From Alviniconcha marisindica (taxonomy: Eukaryota; Mollusca; Gastropoda; Provannidae): 64,000 bases of DNA. Below, piece by piece: positions 1-11,339 of this stretch. Below the pieces are notes generated by a model. The model made no database searches and was not told where the DNA came from. It saw nothing but the letters and a program-made list of their open reading frames with translations. Location: contig JABMCL010000106.1 of the NCBI GenBank assembly GCA_018857735.1, positions 926,001 through 990,000 on the forward strand, given 5' to 3'. The translations under genes were made by a program, and so were the position numbers. The stretch's first letter is position 1, and each line of letters begins with the position of its first letter.

Positions 1-148
1 GCGCGCACACGCACACACACACACACAGTGGCAAAGACACACCCCCCCCCCCTCCCCCCACACAAACAAAACACACACGCACACACGCCACACACACACA
101 GAGTGGCAAAGACACCTCCCTCCACACACACACACACACACACAGAAA
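1..148. repeat. CA-rich simple repeat
   Basis: Interrupted (CA)n tracts with short runs of C and a repeated GAGTGGCAAAGACAC phrase. It lies in the last intron of CHMP1. No coding signal was seen. Confidence 0.9.
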
Positions 149-3100
149 AACTACTCACCGCCTGGACAAGTCATCCTCCCGCGCCTGGTCAGTGGTTTTG
201 GAGGTGGAGGCCACAGAGGCGGAGGGCGCATGCAGTTCCTTCAGCTGGTCGATGACCTCCAGCCCGTTTTCCTCCGCCACCTGCGTGATGAGGGCCTCCA
301 CCTGGTCTGTGGGCGCTGACAGCGTCATGGCCGCCCCCATCGACTGGTCCATCGTCTGGGGAAAGGCATCAATGTTGCCATCAGGACATGGGTCAATGTT
401 GCCATCAGAGCATGCATCAATTGTTGCCATCAGGATATATATATATATGCATCAATTGTTGCCATCAGGATATATATGCATCAACTGTTGCCATCAGGTC
501 ATGCATCAACGTTGCCATTAGGGCACCCAACAATATTGCTTCAGCACATGCATCAATGTTGCCGTCATGATACCAACTGATGTTGCCATCAGGATACTAA
601 CCGATGTTGCCCTCAGGGTACCCACCGATGTTGCCTTCAGGGTACCCATCAATGCTGCTATCAGGACATACATTAATGTTGCCATCAGGACCTGCATCAA
701 TGTTGCCAAATTGGGGCACTCATCAATCTTGCCATCAGGGCATGCAGGACTTGTTGCCATCAGGACCTGCATTAATGCTGTCATCAGGGCACCCATCAGT
801 GTGGCCATCAAGGGATGAGGTGGACTACCAGGGGTGGACTATCAAGGAGTGGATTATCGTGGTGTACTATCAGTATCAAGGGTTGGGCTATCAAGATACA
901 GACCCAAACGAGAGTATACAGAGTGCTTCTGCACACAGCAATACTCACCGCAGTCCTGACGTCTAGATCTTCAAACTGTTTCTCAAACTTGGACATGATC
1001 TGCTCCACCTGCAAATGAACCCGAGGAGTAAGTCATAAAAAAAACTAATAACAGTAGAGCATTCATGGCACCCCATCTTGTAAGAGCCTGGAGTACTTAC
1101 AAAGACACAAGGATATATTCATTTTATTACACACACACTACAAAGACATGCACGATGGGTTGGCAGAATGAGAAGAAAGAAAATGACAGATCAGTGAGCT
1201 GAAGAGAAGAGATGGGTTTTCAGTTTTGACTTAGAAGAAGAAAGTGAAGACAAATGCCTGAAAGAGAGCGGAAGAGAATTCCAGATTTCAGGCCCAATGT
1301 CTTGGCAAGATCTCTTCCCCAGGGTCCTCCTGCCCATCATAGGAACAGGGAACATCCAAGTATTCAAGGCTGGGTGAAGAGAGCAAGGAGGAGAGTAGGG
1401 CTGAAACAACTCAGAGAGGCATGGAGGAGAGTAGGGCTGAAACAACTCAGAGAGGCATGGAGGAGAGTAGGGCTGAAACAACTCAGAGAGGCATGGAGGA
1501 GAGGAGAGCTGAAACAACTCAGAGAGGCATGGAGGAGAGGAGGCTGAAACAACTCAGAGAGGCATGGAGGAGAGGAGAGCTGAAACAACTCAGAGAGGCA
1601 TGGAGGAGAGTAGGGCTGAAACAACTCAGAGAGGCATGGAGGAGAGTAGGCTGAAACAACTCAGAGAGGCATGGAGGAGAGTAGGGCTGAAACAACTCAG
1701 AGAGGCATGGAGGAGAGGAGAGCTGAAACAACTCAGAGAGGCATGGAGGAGAGTAGAACTGAAACAACTCAGAGAGGCATGGAGGAGAGGAGGCTGAAAC
1801 AACTCAGAGAGGCATGGAGGAGAGTAGGGCTGAAACAACTCAGAGAGGCATGGAGGAGAGGTAGAGCTGAAACAACTCAGAGAGGCATGGAGGAGAGAGG
1901 GCTGAAACAACTCAGAGAGGCATGGAGGAGAGTAGGGCTGAAACAACTCAGAGAGGCATGGAGGAGAGTAGGGCTGAAACAACTCAGAGAGGCATGGAGG
2001 AGAGAGAGCTGAAACAACTCAGAGAGGCATGGAGGAGAGTAGGGCTGAAACAACTCAGAGAGGCATGGAGGAGAGAGAGCTGAAACAACTCAGAGAGGCA
2101 TGGAGGAGAGAGAGCTGAAACAACTCAGAGAGGCATGGAGGAGAGGAGAGCTGAAACAACTCAGAGAGGCATGGAGGAGAGTAGGGCTGAAACAACTCGA
2201 GAGGCATGGAGGAGAGTAGGGCTGAAACAACTCAGAGAGGCATGGAGGAGAGAGGGCTGAAACAACTCAGAGAGGCATGGAGGAGAGTAGGGCTGAAACA
2301 ACTCAGAGAGGCATGGAGGAGAGAGAGCTGAAACAACTCAGAGAGGCATGAGGAGAGGAGGCTGAAACAACTCAGAGAGGCATGGAGGAGAGAGGGCTGA
2401 AACAACTCAGAGAGGCATGGAGGAGAGTAGGGCTGAAACAACTCAGAGAGGCATGGAGGAGAGTAGGGCTGAAACAACTCAGAGAGGCATGGAGGAGAGT
2501 AGGGCTGAAACAACTCAGAGAGGCATGGAGGAGAGTAGGGCTGAAACAACTCAGAGAGGCATGGAGGAGAGTAGGGCTGAAACAACTCAGAGAGGCATGG
2601 AGGAGAGTAGGGCTGAAACAACTCAGAGAGGCATGGAGGAGAGTAGGGCTGAAACAACTCAGAGAGGCATGGAGGAGAGTAGGGCTGAAACAACTCAGAG
2701 AGGCATGGAGGAGAGAGAGCTGAAACAACTCAGAGAGGCATGGAGGAGAGAGAGCTGAAACAACTCAGAGAGGCATGGAGGAGAGTAGGGCTGAAACAAC
2801 TCAGAGAGGCATGGAGGAGAGAGAGCTGAAACAACTCAGAGAGGCATGGAGGAGAGAGGCTGAAACAACTCAAAAAGAGGCTACTGAGAGGCATGAGAGA
2901 GAGGCTGAAACAACTCAGAGAGGCATGGAGGAGAGTAGGGCTGAAACAACTCAGAGAGGCATGGAGGAGAGAGAGCTGAAACAACTCAGAGAGGCATGGA
3001 GGAGAGGAGAGCTGAAACAACTCAGAGAGGCATGGAGGAGAGTAGGCTGAAACAACTCAGAGAGGCATGGAGGAGAGTAGGGCTGAAACAACTCAGAGAG

Positions 3101-6100
3101 GCATGGAGGAGAGAGGCTGAAACAACTCAGAGAGGCATGGAGGAGAGTAGGGCTGAAACAACTCAGAGAGGCATGGAGGAGAGAGAGCTGAAACAACTCA
3201 GAGAGGCATGGAGGAGAGTAGGGCTGAAACAACTCAGAGAGGCATGGAGGAGAGTAGGCTGAAACAACTCAGAGAGGCATGAGGAGAGGAGAGCTGAAAC
3301 AACTAGGAGGCAGGAGGAGAGTAGGGCTTGAAAACAAACTCAGAGAGGCATGGAGGAGAGTAGGGCTGAAACAACTCAGAGAGGCATGGAGGAGAGTAGG
3401 GCTGAACAATCAGAGAGGCAGGGGAGAGAGGCAAACTGAGAGGCAGGAGGAGAGTAGGCTGAAACAACTCAGAGAGGCATGGAGGAGAGAGAGCTGAAAC
3501 AACTCAGAGAGGCATGGAGGAGAGTAGGGCTGAAACAACTCAGAGAGGCATGGAGGAGAGAGAGCTGAAACAACTCAGAGAGGCATGGAGGAGAGAGGGC
3601 TGAAACAACTCAGAGAGGCATGGAGGAGAGTAGGGCTGAAACAACTCAGAGAGGCATGGAGGAGAGAGGCTGAAACAACTCAGAGAGGCATGGAGGAGAG
3701 TAGGGCTGAAACAACTCAGAGAGGCATGGAGGAGAGTAGGGCTGAAACAACTCAGAGAGGCATGGAGGAGAGAGGGCTGAAACAACTCAGAGAGGCATGG
3801 AGGAGAGTAGGGCTGAAACAACTCAGAGAGGCATGGAGGAGAGTAGAGCTGAAACAACTCAGAGAGGCATGGAGGAGAGAGGCTGAAACAACTCAGAGAG
3901 GCAAGGAGGAGAGTAGGCTGAAACAACTCAGAGAGGCATGGAGGAGAGTAGGAGCTGAAACAACTCAGAGAGGCATGGAGGAGCAGAGGCTGTCAACTCA
4001 GGAGCAGAGGACAATGGTTGCTGAAACAGTCAGTAGAGGACAATGGAGAGATAGGGTCGTAAAAACAACTGGTCATTCGAGCAGTGAAACATAGGTGTAT
4101 TAGAGCTACAACAGTTCAGAGTTGGTAAACATGTAGGACAAAAGCCTGTTGCTAATCAAGTCAAGCAACTGGTTGTGTAAGTCAGTACAACGACTGGCTG
4201 TGTACAAGTCAGTACAAACAACTGGTTGTTCAAGTAGGTACAAACAACTGGTTGCTTCAAGTCAGAAAGCACTGGTTGTGTCAAGTCAGTACAAGCACAC
4301 TGGTTGTGACTAAGTCAGTACAAACAACTGGTGTGTCAAGTCAGTACAAACAACTGGTTGTGTCAGTCAGTACAAACAACTGGTCATGTCAAGTCAGTAC
4401 AACAACTGGTTTGTCAAGTCAGTACAAACAACTGGTTGTGATCAAGTCGTACAAACAGCTGGTGTTCAAGTCAGTACAAAACACTGCTTGCCAAGTCAGT
4501 ACAAGCAACTGGTTGTGTCAAGTCAGTACAAACAACTGGTGTGTCAAGTCAGTACAAACAATTGGTTGCTTCAAGTAGGTACAAAACAACTGCTTGCTTC
4601 AAGTCCACAACCTGTTGTGTCAAGTCAGTACAAACACCTGGTTGTGACAAGTCAGTACAAACAAGCTGGTGGTGTCATCAGTACAAACAACTGGTAGTGT
4701 CATCAGTACATACCCATTGTTGCAAAATGAATTTAGTAAATTTAGTGAGAAATTATGTTTGTGAGCATTTACTATAAACCTAGCTTGTTAATGCTCAGTA
4801 CAATGAAACTTATGATCAGTACATACCCTTGTTGCAGAAATGTAAATAAATTTAGTAAATATGTTGTGAGCATTTACTATAAGCCTAGCTTGTTTAATGC
4901 TCATACAATGATTTTGATTGTCCATATTTTCATGAATGTAAATAAACTTTGTTTAAACCAACTGGCTGTGTCAAGTCAGTACACATAACTGGCTGTGACA
5001 AGGCAATAATTTAAGCATTACCAGTTGTGATAAGTTGGTGAAAGTCGGTACAAACAACTGGTAGTGTCAAGTCAGTAAAAATGACTGGTTGTGTCAAGTC
5101 AACTTAAGCATTACCAGTTGTGACAAGTCGGTACAAACAACTGGTTACGACAAGGCAGTAACTTAAACATTACAAGTTGTGACAAGTCGGTGCAAACAAC
5201 TGGTTGTGTCAAGTCGGTGCAAACGACTGGTTGTGTCAAGTCGGTGCAAACGACTGGTTGTGTCAAGTCGGTGCAAACAACTGGTTGTGTCAAGTCGGTG
5301 CAAACGACTGGTTGTGTCAAGTCGGTGCAAACAACTGGTTGTGTCAAGTCGGTGCAAACGACTGGTTGTGTCAAGTCGGTGCAAACGACTGGTTGTGTCA
5401 AGTCGGTGCAAACGACTGGTTGTGTCAAGTCGGTGCAAACGACTGGCTGTGTCAATTACCTCTCATCTGCAGCTGATACAATACCCAAGTGAAACCAACC
5501 TCACAGCTGTAGTGACTGTCAGTGATTAACACTAACTCTGCCAAACGTGTACACACCTTTGTTAAGTCCATGGAAGCCAGTGCTTTGTCCAGTGACTTGC
5601 ACACACCTTGGATGTCTTTAGCTACCTGCAGCAGATCAGACCTATATTATTACACTATGGTCAAGATTAACAAAAAAATCAACAGTTGATGCTGCATGAA
5701 AAGTATATTTAAAAAAATATAAAAAATACCATCAAAATTTCAAAGATGATAATTAATACTGAAATCAGACTTGCACAGTGCCAAACAATAACACCATCAC
5801 TATGAGCCTGACACAGAAAGACACAGTCACCCACACCCACTCCCACACACGTCACATGATACATCCACACACACATGCACAGACTCTCTCTCTCTCTCAC
5901 GCACACACATATATATTTTATCCAAACACACTTACACATGATACACCCACACATAGACTCTCTCTCTCTCTCCCTCACACACACACACACACACACACAT
6001 GATATACCCAATCACACACATGCACAGTCTCTCTGTCTCTCTCTCTCTCTCACACACAAGCACACCCGCCAACCCACCCACCCACATACACACTCTAATC

Positions 6101-6608
6101 TCTTACACAGAAAAGCACACATACATGTTTCATGGTGACAGCAGTCTGGACTTTAGAGGCAACAGCATCCACTCTGGCAGCGAAACGAAGATAGTTTAGA
6201 CCCTCATTTTTCTTTCGTATGCATTCTCTGCATAAATTTTGGCTCCCTCCACGTTCTTCTGCTGTAAAGCCTGCACAGAGAGGGGAACGGTCTTTTAATT
6301 AAAAAAATAAAGGGAAAAAATCTAACAATGTTAACTGTTAGCACTCTGAAATAAGATCCAAACACACAAAAGGTTAAAAAAGAAAGCTGATCTTAACAGG
6401 ACAATAATTGGGCAACAATAGGACAGAACAAAACATGTGCACATTTTTAGGCTAAACCCCTTTTTCCAAGCAATAGACAGGCAGATAAACAATAAATAAA
6501 AACTGTCTTTTGGGACAGTCTCCATTGCCAGATTTGATATTCAAAGATAGTTGCATCTTTAAAATCATCTTTGAAATCTCATCTCTTCAAGCTGTCTGAC
6601 TGACTCTC

Positions 6609-6642
<34 letters not shown>

Positions 6643-9600
6643 CGTGAGTGCGTGCATGTGTATGTGCATGTTCCCAGATATTTGTTTTGTTCTTTGCTTT
6701 GTAATGGGCTGTGCTCTACTTTGGACAAATAGCACACATGTCATGTATAAGAGTGCATTATTATTATTATCTTATTATCATCATCCTGTTTCAGTCACTG
6801 GTATTGGAGTGTCTGGATTACAAACATTACTCCAGCCCCAATAACTGAAACAGGATAAGCAATTTTCTTTTAGCATCATTTTTCTGTCTATTGCTTGAAA
6901 AGGGGGCTTACCATGAAAATCCGTGCACGTTTTGTGTGAGGAGAAAAAAAGAAGTGAAGAGTTTGTTTGGTTATTAAAGACTTTAGGAGACACTACATAA
7001 AAATGAAATGACACTGTAACAGAAGTAAGACAATTTCCGGAAATAACAAGCAAAGATAATTTGACAGTGTTTTCTTACTCCAGGAGAGTGAAGTCCCCTG
7101 AATGGAGGCGACAGCTAAGAAGTGCCAATCTGCGACAGTTTTAGAGCTTCAGGCATGGACCTATTATAATTTATACTAGACTACCAGCTGGGGGAACCTA
7201 CTATCCGATCTGCATGTTCCCCACGAACAGTGAGCGCTTGATCGGCATTTCTGATGCCTTTTCTGCCTTTGTTTATCGGTTATCCGTCATCTTGCCCACG
7301 TGCTCACTGTACCCCCAACAAAAGCGTGCCTACTCTGCGCTACACCCACAGGCCTGGACCTGTATATACAGGCCATGCCTGTAGGCACTTACCGAGTGCA
7401 GTCCCCTGGATTTCCGAAGATTGTCTGTTACCTGCTGGCAATGTACCAATTTTTAAATCTCACAAGTTATCCACAAAAACAAACAAAAAAATCAGCGAAG
7501 GAATAAACACCACAAAGTTTCGGTTGATACTGCATTTGCAACTCTGATAGTAAGCAAGCTCAACACACAGGGGAGTTAATTAGCACTCAAAAGCAGTCAC
7601 ACAAGCACAACAACAAAGACCTGAGTCACCTACAGTAACTCTCACCTGGCATGCATGTAAATACAAGGTGCATAAACTCTGATCTATAGGCAAGATTACG
7701 AGAGTATTCTGAGGACAGATCAGATCAGGTTCTTTAAACACTGTATTTTCCAATACGGAAAGCATCTAAGATGCTGGTCTTGATCATTTTCAACCAAACA
7801 AGCGTAATGTACCTCACCTGACCTCAACAGGGCCAGCAAAGTGCCTTAAGTTACCTTTTTCACTTTGGCTTGTTGTTGCTTCTGTTCCTTCTCCGCCTTT
7901 GCAGCCAGGCGCTCCAGCTGACGTGTAGTGAACTTGAGTTGAAACAATGTGTCTGAAAGAGTCATGCTTTAGTTGAAACAGTGTGTCTGAAAGTGTCATG
8001 CTTTAGTTGAAACAGTGTGTCCGAAAGAGTCATGCTTTAGTTGAAACAGTGTGTCTGAAAGTGTCATGCTTTAGTTGAAACAGTGTGTCTGAAAGAGTCA
8101 TGCTTTAGTTGAAACAGTGTGTCTGAAAGAGTCATGCTTTAGTTGAAACAGTGTGTCTGAAAGTGTCATGCTTTAGTTGAAACAGTGTGTCTGAAAGAGT
8201 CATGCTTTAGGTGAAACAGTGTGTCTGAAAGAGTCATGCTTTAGTTGAAACAGTGTGTCTGAAAGAGTCATGCTTTATTTGAAAGTGTGTCTGAAAGAGT
8301 CACGCTTTAGTTGAAACAGTGTGTCTGAAAGAGTCACGCTTTAGTTGAAACAGTGTGTCTGAAAGAGTCATGCTTTAGTTGAAACAGTGTGTCTGAAAGA
8401 GTCATGCTTTAGTTGAAACAGTGTGTCTGAAAGAGTCATGCTTTAGTTGAAACGTGTGTCTGAAAGAGTCATGCTTTAGTTGAAACAGTGTGTCTGAAAG
8501 AGTCATGCTTTAGTTGAAACAGTGTGTCTGAAAGAGTCATGCTTTAGTTGAAACAGTGTGTCTGAAAGAGTCATGCTTTAGTTGAAACAGTGTGTCTGAA
8601 AGAGTCATGCTTTAGTTGAAACAGTGTGTCTGAAAGAGTCATGCTTTAGTTGAAACAGTGTGTCTGAAAGAGTCATGCTTTAGTTGAAACAGTGTGTCGA
8701 AAAGTCTGCTTTAGTTGAAACAGTGTGTCTAAAGAGTTATGCTTTAGTTGAAACAGTGTGTCTGAAACTGTGAAAGAGTCATGCTTTAGCTGAAACAGTG
8801 TGTCTGAAAGAGTCATGCTTTAGTTGAAACAGTGTGTCTGAAAGTGTCAAACTTTAGTGGAAACGGTAGGCCTGAAATATCAAACTTTAGTGAAAACAGT
8901 GTCTTTGAAAGTGTCAAACGTAAGTGGAAACGGTGTCTTTGAAAGTGTCAAACTTAAGTGGAAACAGTGTCTTTGAAAGTGTCAAACTTAAGTGGAAACA
9001 GTGTCTTTGAAAGTGTCAAACTTAAGTGGAAACAATGTGTTTGGAAGTGGCAAATTTATGTTGAAGCAGTGTGTCTGAAAGTGTCAAACTTTAGCAGAAA
9101 GTGTTTCTGAAATCAAACTTTAGCAGAAATGGTGTCTTTGAAAGTGTCAAACTTCAGTGGAAACAGTGTCTTTGAAAGTGTCAACTTCTGTGGAAAGTGT
9201 GTCTGAAAGTGTCATGCTTTAGTTGAAACAGTGTGTGTGAAAGCGTCATGCTTTAGTTGAAACAGTGTGTCTGAAAGTATCAAACTTCAGCGGAAACAGT
9301 GTGTTTGAAAGTGCCAACTTCAGAAATTTGACATTTTCAGACACAGTGTTTCTACTGAAGTTTGATTTTCTACTGAAGTTTGACAATTTCTACACACACA
9401 CACATACACACCATGTGTCATACAGGTGTGTTTTTATTTTTATTTTTAGAACTGGTAAGACAAAATAACAGCCGGCATGTCTGAATGACTGCTGATTGTT
9501 TTCCAGGTATATGCTGATCTTAACCAGTAAAATGCTGGAAATTACCGGTTAATGTGAACCCTGGAGAAGCAATGGCCTAAACAAAGAAATAGGATCTGTG

Positions 9601-9799
9601 CAGAATGATGCATGGATGACAGTGTCAGTGTCTGTTTTGAACAAAATAGCATTATGTACAGCAAGAAGGCTGAACAGGAAGAGCCACATCAAATTATATA
9701 TATTTAAGACAATATCATTCACAACTGACAAGATTAAGAATATTTCTGGCCAAAATAGTTAAAACTGGTGTTTATAAATTTTATACACTATAGTCATAA

Positions 9800-9850
<51 letters not shown>

Positions 9851-10220
9851 AATTCCTGATGTCACCACTTTCTTTTCTAAGATCTGTCACAACTTTCTTT
9901 TCTGAGATCATTGGTTGCAAAGACTGAAACTCTACCTTCAAGAAAAAATATCCCATTGCTACAATATGAAAGATTACACTATTCATACTGTATGACAGGC
10001 ATTTGTCTTTGTCATATATTTATCAGTTTGTAGGATATATCCTTCCAAGAACTGACATCTGAATGTGGTATGAAAATAAAATCAACCACTTCCCGATTTG
10101 ACTAACGACGAACGTCAACCCAAAAATGAGCCTACTATAGTACTAATTACTATAAGTAGAACAGACTGAAAAAAATGGAAGAATAAAAAACATTGAAAAA
10201 AGCACATTCTTACCGTCCAT
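1..10220 (-). CDS. CHMP1A: CHMP1 gene (ESCRT-III subunit), 3' end beyond window
   Basis: Six exons on the minus strand (10214-10220, 7855-7952, 6125-6270, 5557-5625, 949-1008, 159-355) join with matching phases and GT-AG borders. They give a protein that aligns end to end with charged multivesicular body protein 1, including [17 protein letters not shown] near the N-terminus, [18 protein letters not shown] in the middle and AEENGLEV near the C-terminus. The last of these favours CHMP1A over CHMP1B. CHMP1 polymerises with other ESCRT-III subunits on endosomal and midbody membranes and recruits VPS4, spastin and related MIT-domain proteins through a C-terminal helix. About 192 residues lie here, against about 196 for the human protein, so the missing terminal exon should encode only the end of the MIT-interacting motif. 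Exon 3 has a one-base deletion relative to the family. The introns hold four large minisatellites. Confidence 0.93.
159..355 (-). CDS. CHMP1A: CHMP1 coding exon 6
   Basis: 197 nt, acceptor TTTCCCCAG and donor GTGAGT. It encodes [20 protein letters not shown], then the [12 protein letters not shown] segment, a Ser/Thr-rich linker and EDDLSR, the start of the C-terminal MIT-interacting motif. It ends in phase 2, so one more short exon with the final Leu/Arg residues and the stop is expected left of position 1. Confidence 0.93.
361..805. repeat. Degenerate minisatellite in CHMP1 intron 5
   Basis: About fifteen to twenty variable copies of a phrase like CATCAATGTTGCCATCAGGA, with TA-dinucleotide insertions near 440 and 470. 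It starts within ten bases of the exon 6 acceptor. I could not show that exon sequence is part of the unit, so this array is adjacent to an exon edge but not clearly derived from it. Confidence 0.88.
949..1008 (-). CDS. CHMP1A: CHMP1 coding exon 5
   Basis: 60 nt, phase 0 to phase 0, acceptor TTTGCAG and donor GTGAGT. It encodes [20 protein letters not shown], the conserved helix 4 segment of CHMP1 proteins. Confidence 0.94.
1191..1330 (-). pseudogene. LINE reverse-transcriptase C-terminal remnant
   Basis: The minus strand reads [20 protein letters not shown] and then a Lys-rich KTHLF ending and stop. This is the characteristic last segment of many invertebrate LINE polyproteins (an 'xWNSLP..R...S...FK..LKT.LF' pattern). 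No other RT domain is attached, so it is a 5'-truncated copy inside CHMP1 intron 4. The 36-bp array starts just beyond it. Confidence 0.6.
1377..3990. repeat. 36-bp minisatellite, about 70 copies
   Basis: Unit close to GAGAGGCATGGAGGAGAGTA plus GGGCTGAAACAACTCA, with 33-36 bp variants in which the GTAGG segment is shortened. Order degrades towards 3280-3450 and 3990. It lies in CHMP1 intron 4. Because 36 is divisible by three, long repetitive reading frames appear on both strands. They are by-products of the repeat and not genes. Confidence 0.97.
4150..5455. repeat. 27-bp minisatellite in CHMP1 intron 4
   Basis: Unit like CAAGTCGGTGCAAACGACTG plus GTTGTGT. The right half (5185-5455) is nearly homogeneous and the left half degenerate. 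The array is broken at about 4720-4960 by two copies of an AT-rich phrase around GAGCATTTACTATAA. Exon 4 ends about 100 bp to the right. Confidence 0.95.
5557..5625 (-). CDS. CHMP1A: CHMP1 coding exon 4
   Basis: 69 nt, phase 0 to phase 0, acceptor CTGCAG and donor GTGTGT. It encodes [20 protein letters not shown] then LTK, matching the helix 3 region of CHMP1 (compare the VTKALDKAL stretch of human CHMP1A). Confidence 0.93.
5820..6060. repeat. CA/CT-rich low-complexity block
   Basis: Alternating CACACA and CTCTCT tracts with repeated CATGATACA phrases in CHMP1 intron 3. The apparent reading frames in it are compositional. Confidence 0.85.
6125..6270 (-). CDS. CHMP1A: CHMP1 coding exon 3, with a one-base deletion
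   Basis: Acceptor CTCTGTGCAG, donor GTATGT. It encodes [15 protein letters not shown], then shifts frame between 6220 and 6221, and resumes as [20 protein letters not shown] to TAVTMKH. Without the missing base a stop follows within nine codons. The exon is 146 nt where 147 are needed for phase. Flanking coding sequence is well conserved on both sides, so a consensus error in the assembly is more likely than a dead gene, but a real allele cannot be excluded. Confidence 0.88.
6310..6475. repeat. Dispersed repeat B, copy 1
   Basis: Contains GATCCAAACACACAAAAGGTT and a nearby GGACAATA. Related sequence occurs at 10545-10690, and in inverted orientation inside 40780-40910. Family unknown; short and diverged. 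Confidence 0.4.
6545..6780 (+). pseudogene. LINE 3' end remnant
   Basis: The plus strand reads [15 protein letters not shown] then a stop, followed by a GT tract, about 120 bp of untranslated sequence and a terminal (ATT)n. This is the layout of L2/CR1-like LINE 3' ends. It is similar in plan to the copy at 31393-31675. Confidence 0.55.
7855..7952 (-). CDS. CHMP1A: CHMP1 coding exon 2
   Basis: 98 nt, acceptor TCTTTCAG and donor GTAACT. It encodes the basic first helix ([17 protein letters not shown], then a Gln-rich turn and AKVKK) that contacts membrane in ESCRT-III proteins. The acceptor and first bases of this exon are the template for the large 34-bp array immediately upstream in the transcript. 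Confidence 0.93.
7953..9340 (-). repeat. 34-bp minisatellite templated on the CHMP1 exon 2 acceptor
   Basis: On the transcribed strand the unit is TCTTTCAGACACACTGTTTC followed by AACTAAAGCATGAC. The true acceptor and exon start read TCTTTCAGACACATTGTTTC then AACTCAAG, so each unit repeats the last bases of the intron and about 17-20 bases of the exon. Roughly 40 copies are present. Those nearest the exon are homogeneous, and those beyond 8840 are diverged (TTTGAAAGTGTCAAACTTAA type on the plus strand). Most near copies keep TTTCAG. Confidence 0.95.
9385..9557. repeat. Dispersed repeat A, partial copy
   Basis: A CA tract is followed by AACTGGTAAGACAAAATAAC, then CTGATCTTAACCAGTAAAAT and ATTACCGGTTAATG. 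The same order of phrases ends the longer copies at 30413-30750 and 50747-51048. Family unknown. Confidence 0.7.
9802..9848. repeat. (GT)n microsatellite
   Basis: About 23 uninterrupted GT units in CHMP1 intron 1. Confidence 0.97.
10214..10220 (-). CDS. CHMP1A: CHMP1 coding exon 1 (start codon)
   Basis: Seven coding bases, ATG GAC G, are followed by a GTAAG donor. With the first two bases of exon 2 they give Met-Asp-Asp, the usual start of CHMP1A. The ATG was chosen because the phase (1) matches exon 2 exactly and the family begins the same way. Confidence 0.82.
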
Positions 10221-10790
10221 ACCGCCTGACTGAGATGCTCCTATTTTGGTTTAAAAAAGATCGTATCTGCTGAGAACGACAATTCGTAGACTGTGAATGT
10301 GATTGTGAAATTCTACTAAGCTTGATGAGCAACCATCATAGGATCTGACGTCAGAACAGGGGAGTCATTCCCAATCGTTTATTTGCATCATTTCCCTTGA
10401 CCATCCTTGTCGTCTGCTAGGTTTCTTCTACATCTGAATCGTACATTGTAGTATTGTGGAAATACCTGTTGTCAGAGGGATATTCCACAATGTCTGCATG
10501 TGTGGGCTGAACGGGTATAAGGGCAGACTGATTGTTAAAAAAGGGAGAGAGAAAAAATCTGAAACAAAGATGACTACTAGCGTTCTAAACCAAGATCCAA
10601 ACAGGTAAACGGTTAAAAGGAACGCAAATTTAGTATGACAATGCAAAACAAGTGCCAATTTGGGGTATGCTTCTTTTTTTAAAACTCGACAGAACAGTTA
10701 AACGGTGATAAATGAAAACGTGTTTATCCGGTTGTGATATGTTTAATGCCTGGAGTGTTTGGAAGAATGCTGAGTCACGTCAGGCTTTTA
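10221..10790. other. CHMP1 upstream region
   Basis: Expected 5'UTR and promoter side of CHMP1. I see no TATA element at a convincing distance. A diverged copy of dispersed repeat B lies at about 10545-10690 (AAGATCCAAACAGGTAAACGG). No gene seen. Confidence 0.4.
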
Positions 10791-10799
10791 AACACTCTT

Positions 10800-11330
10800 G
10801 GCTTACACACCTAAACGCAGTAAACATGCCGGATCCGATCCGGAGGCGGTTTGGTTACGGCCATTCAGGCCAGCGTGCAGCCAGAATTGGGCAGAATAGC
10901 ATATGCCGGATCCGACTTCCCACATCCGTTTCCGCTGTTTTTTCCCCAAAGAAGGCATGGATCATATTGTGCAAAACTGACCTGGATTTTGTCTAGATGG
11001 CCTGGTCAAGGTTTGGCAAGCTGGTGTGCAGGAATCATCTGGCCCAGTTTGTTTCTGGCAGGAGGCAACTGGCAACTGGCCCACTACCAGTTTCCGACTC
11101 AGTTATCTTTTTCCACAGACGTCCCTGATAATATTGTGCAAAACCAGCCCGGATCCGATTTAGTTCTGGCTGATTGTGTCAGGTTTTGGCCAAACGGATC
11201 CGATCTGGAAGCAAGCTGGTGTGCAAGAATGGTCCAGCCTGCTTCCCAGCCAATCTGGACAAGATGTGAACCAGATCCGGCAAGTTTACTTGGAAAGCAG
11301 CTCTTAGTGAAGGGAGACGTGAAGACGTGT
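10800..11330. repeat. Degenerate tandem duplication rich in GGATCCGATC
   Basis: GGATCCGA motifs recur (10831, 10909, 11152, 11197). Two ~165-bp segments share phrases such as ATATTGTGCAAAAC and AAGCTGGTGTGCA, one near 10909-11030 and one near 11090-11235. A 182-codon plus-strand frame covers it, but the repeat structure and lack of any recognisable domain argue against a gene. Confidence 0.6.
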
Positions 11331-11339
11331 GAATTTCTC

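Noticed and set aside
1377..4094. Long repetitive open frames on both strands (up to 169 codons) in the 36-bp array
   Set aside because: They arise because the unit is a multiple of three without stops. All frames on both strands are equally open, and the array is inside a CHMP1 intron.
361..5455. CRISPR array interpretation of regularly spaced repeats
   Set aside because: There are no unique spacers of constant length, the repeats are head-to-tail and lie in introns of an animal gene.
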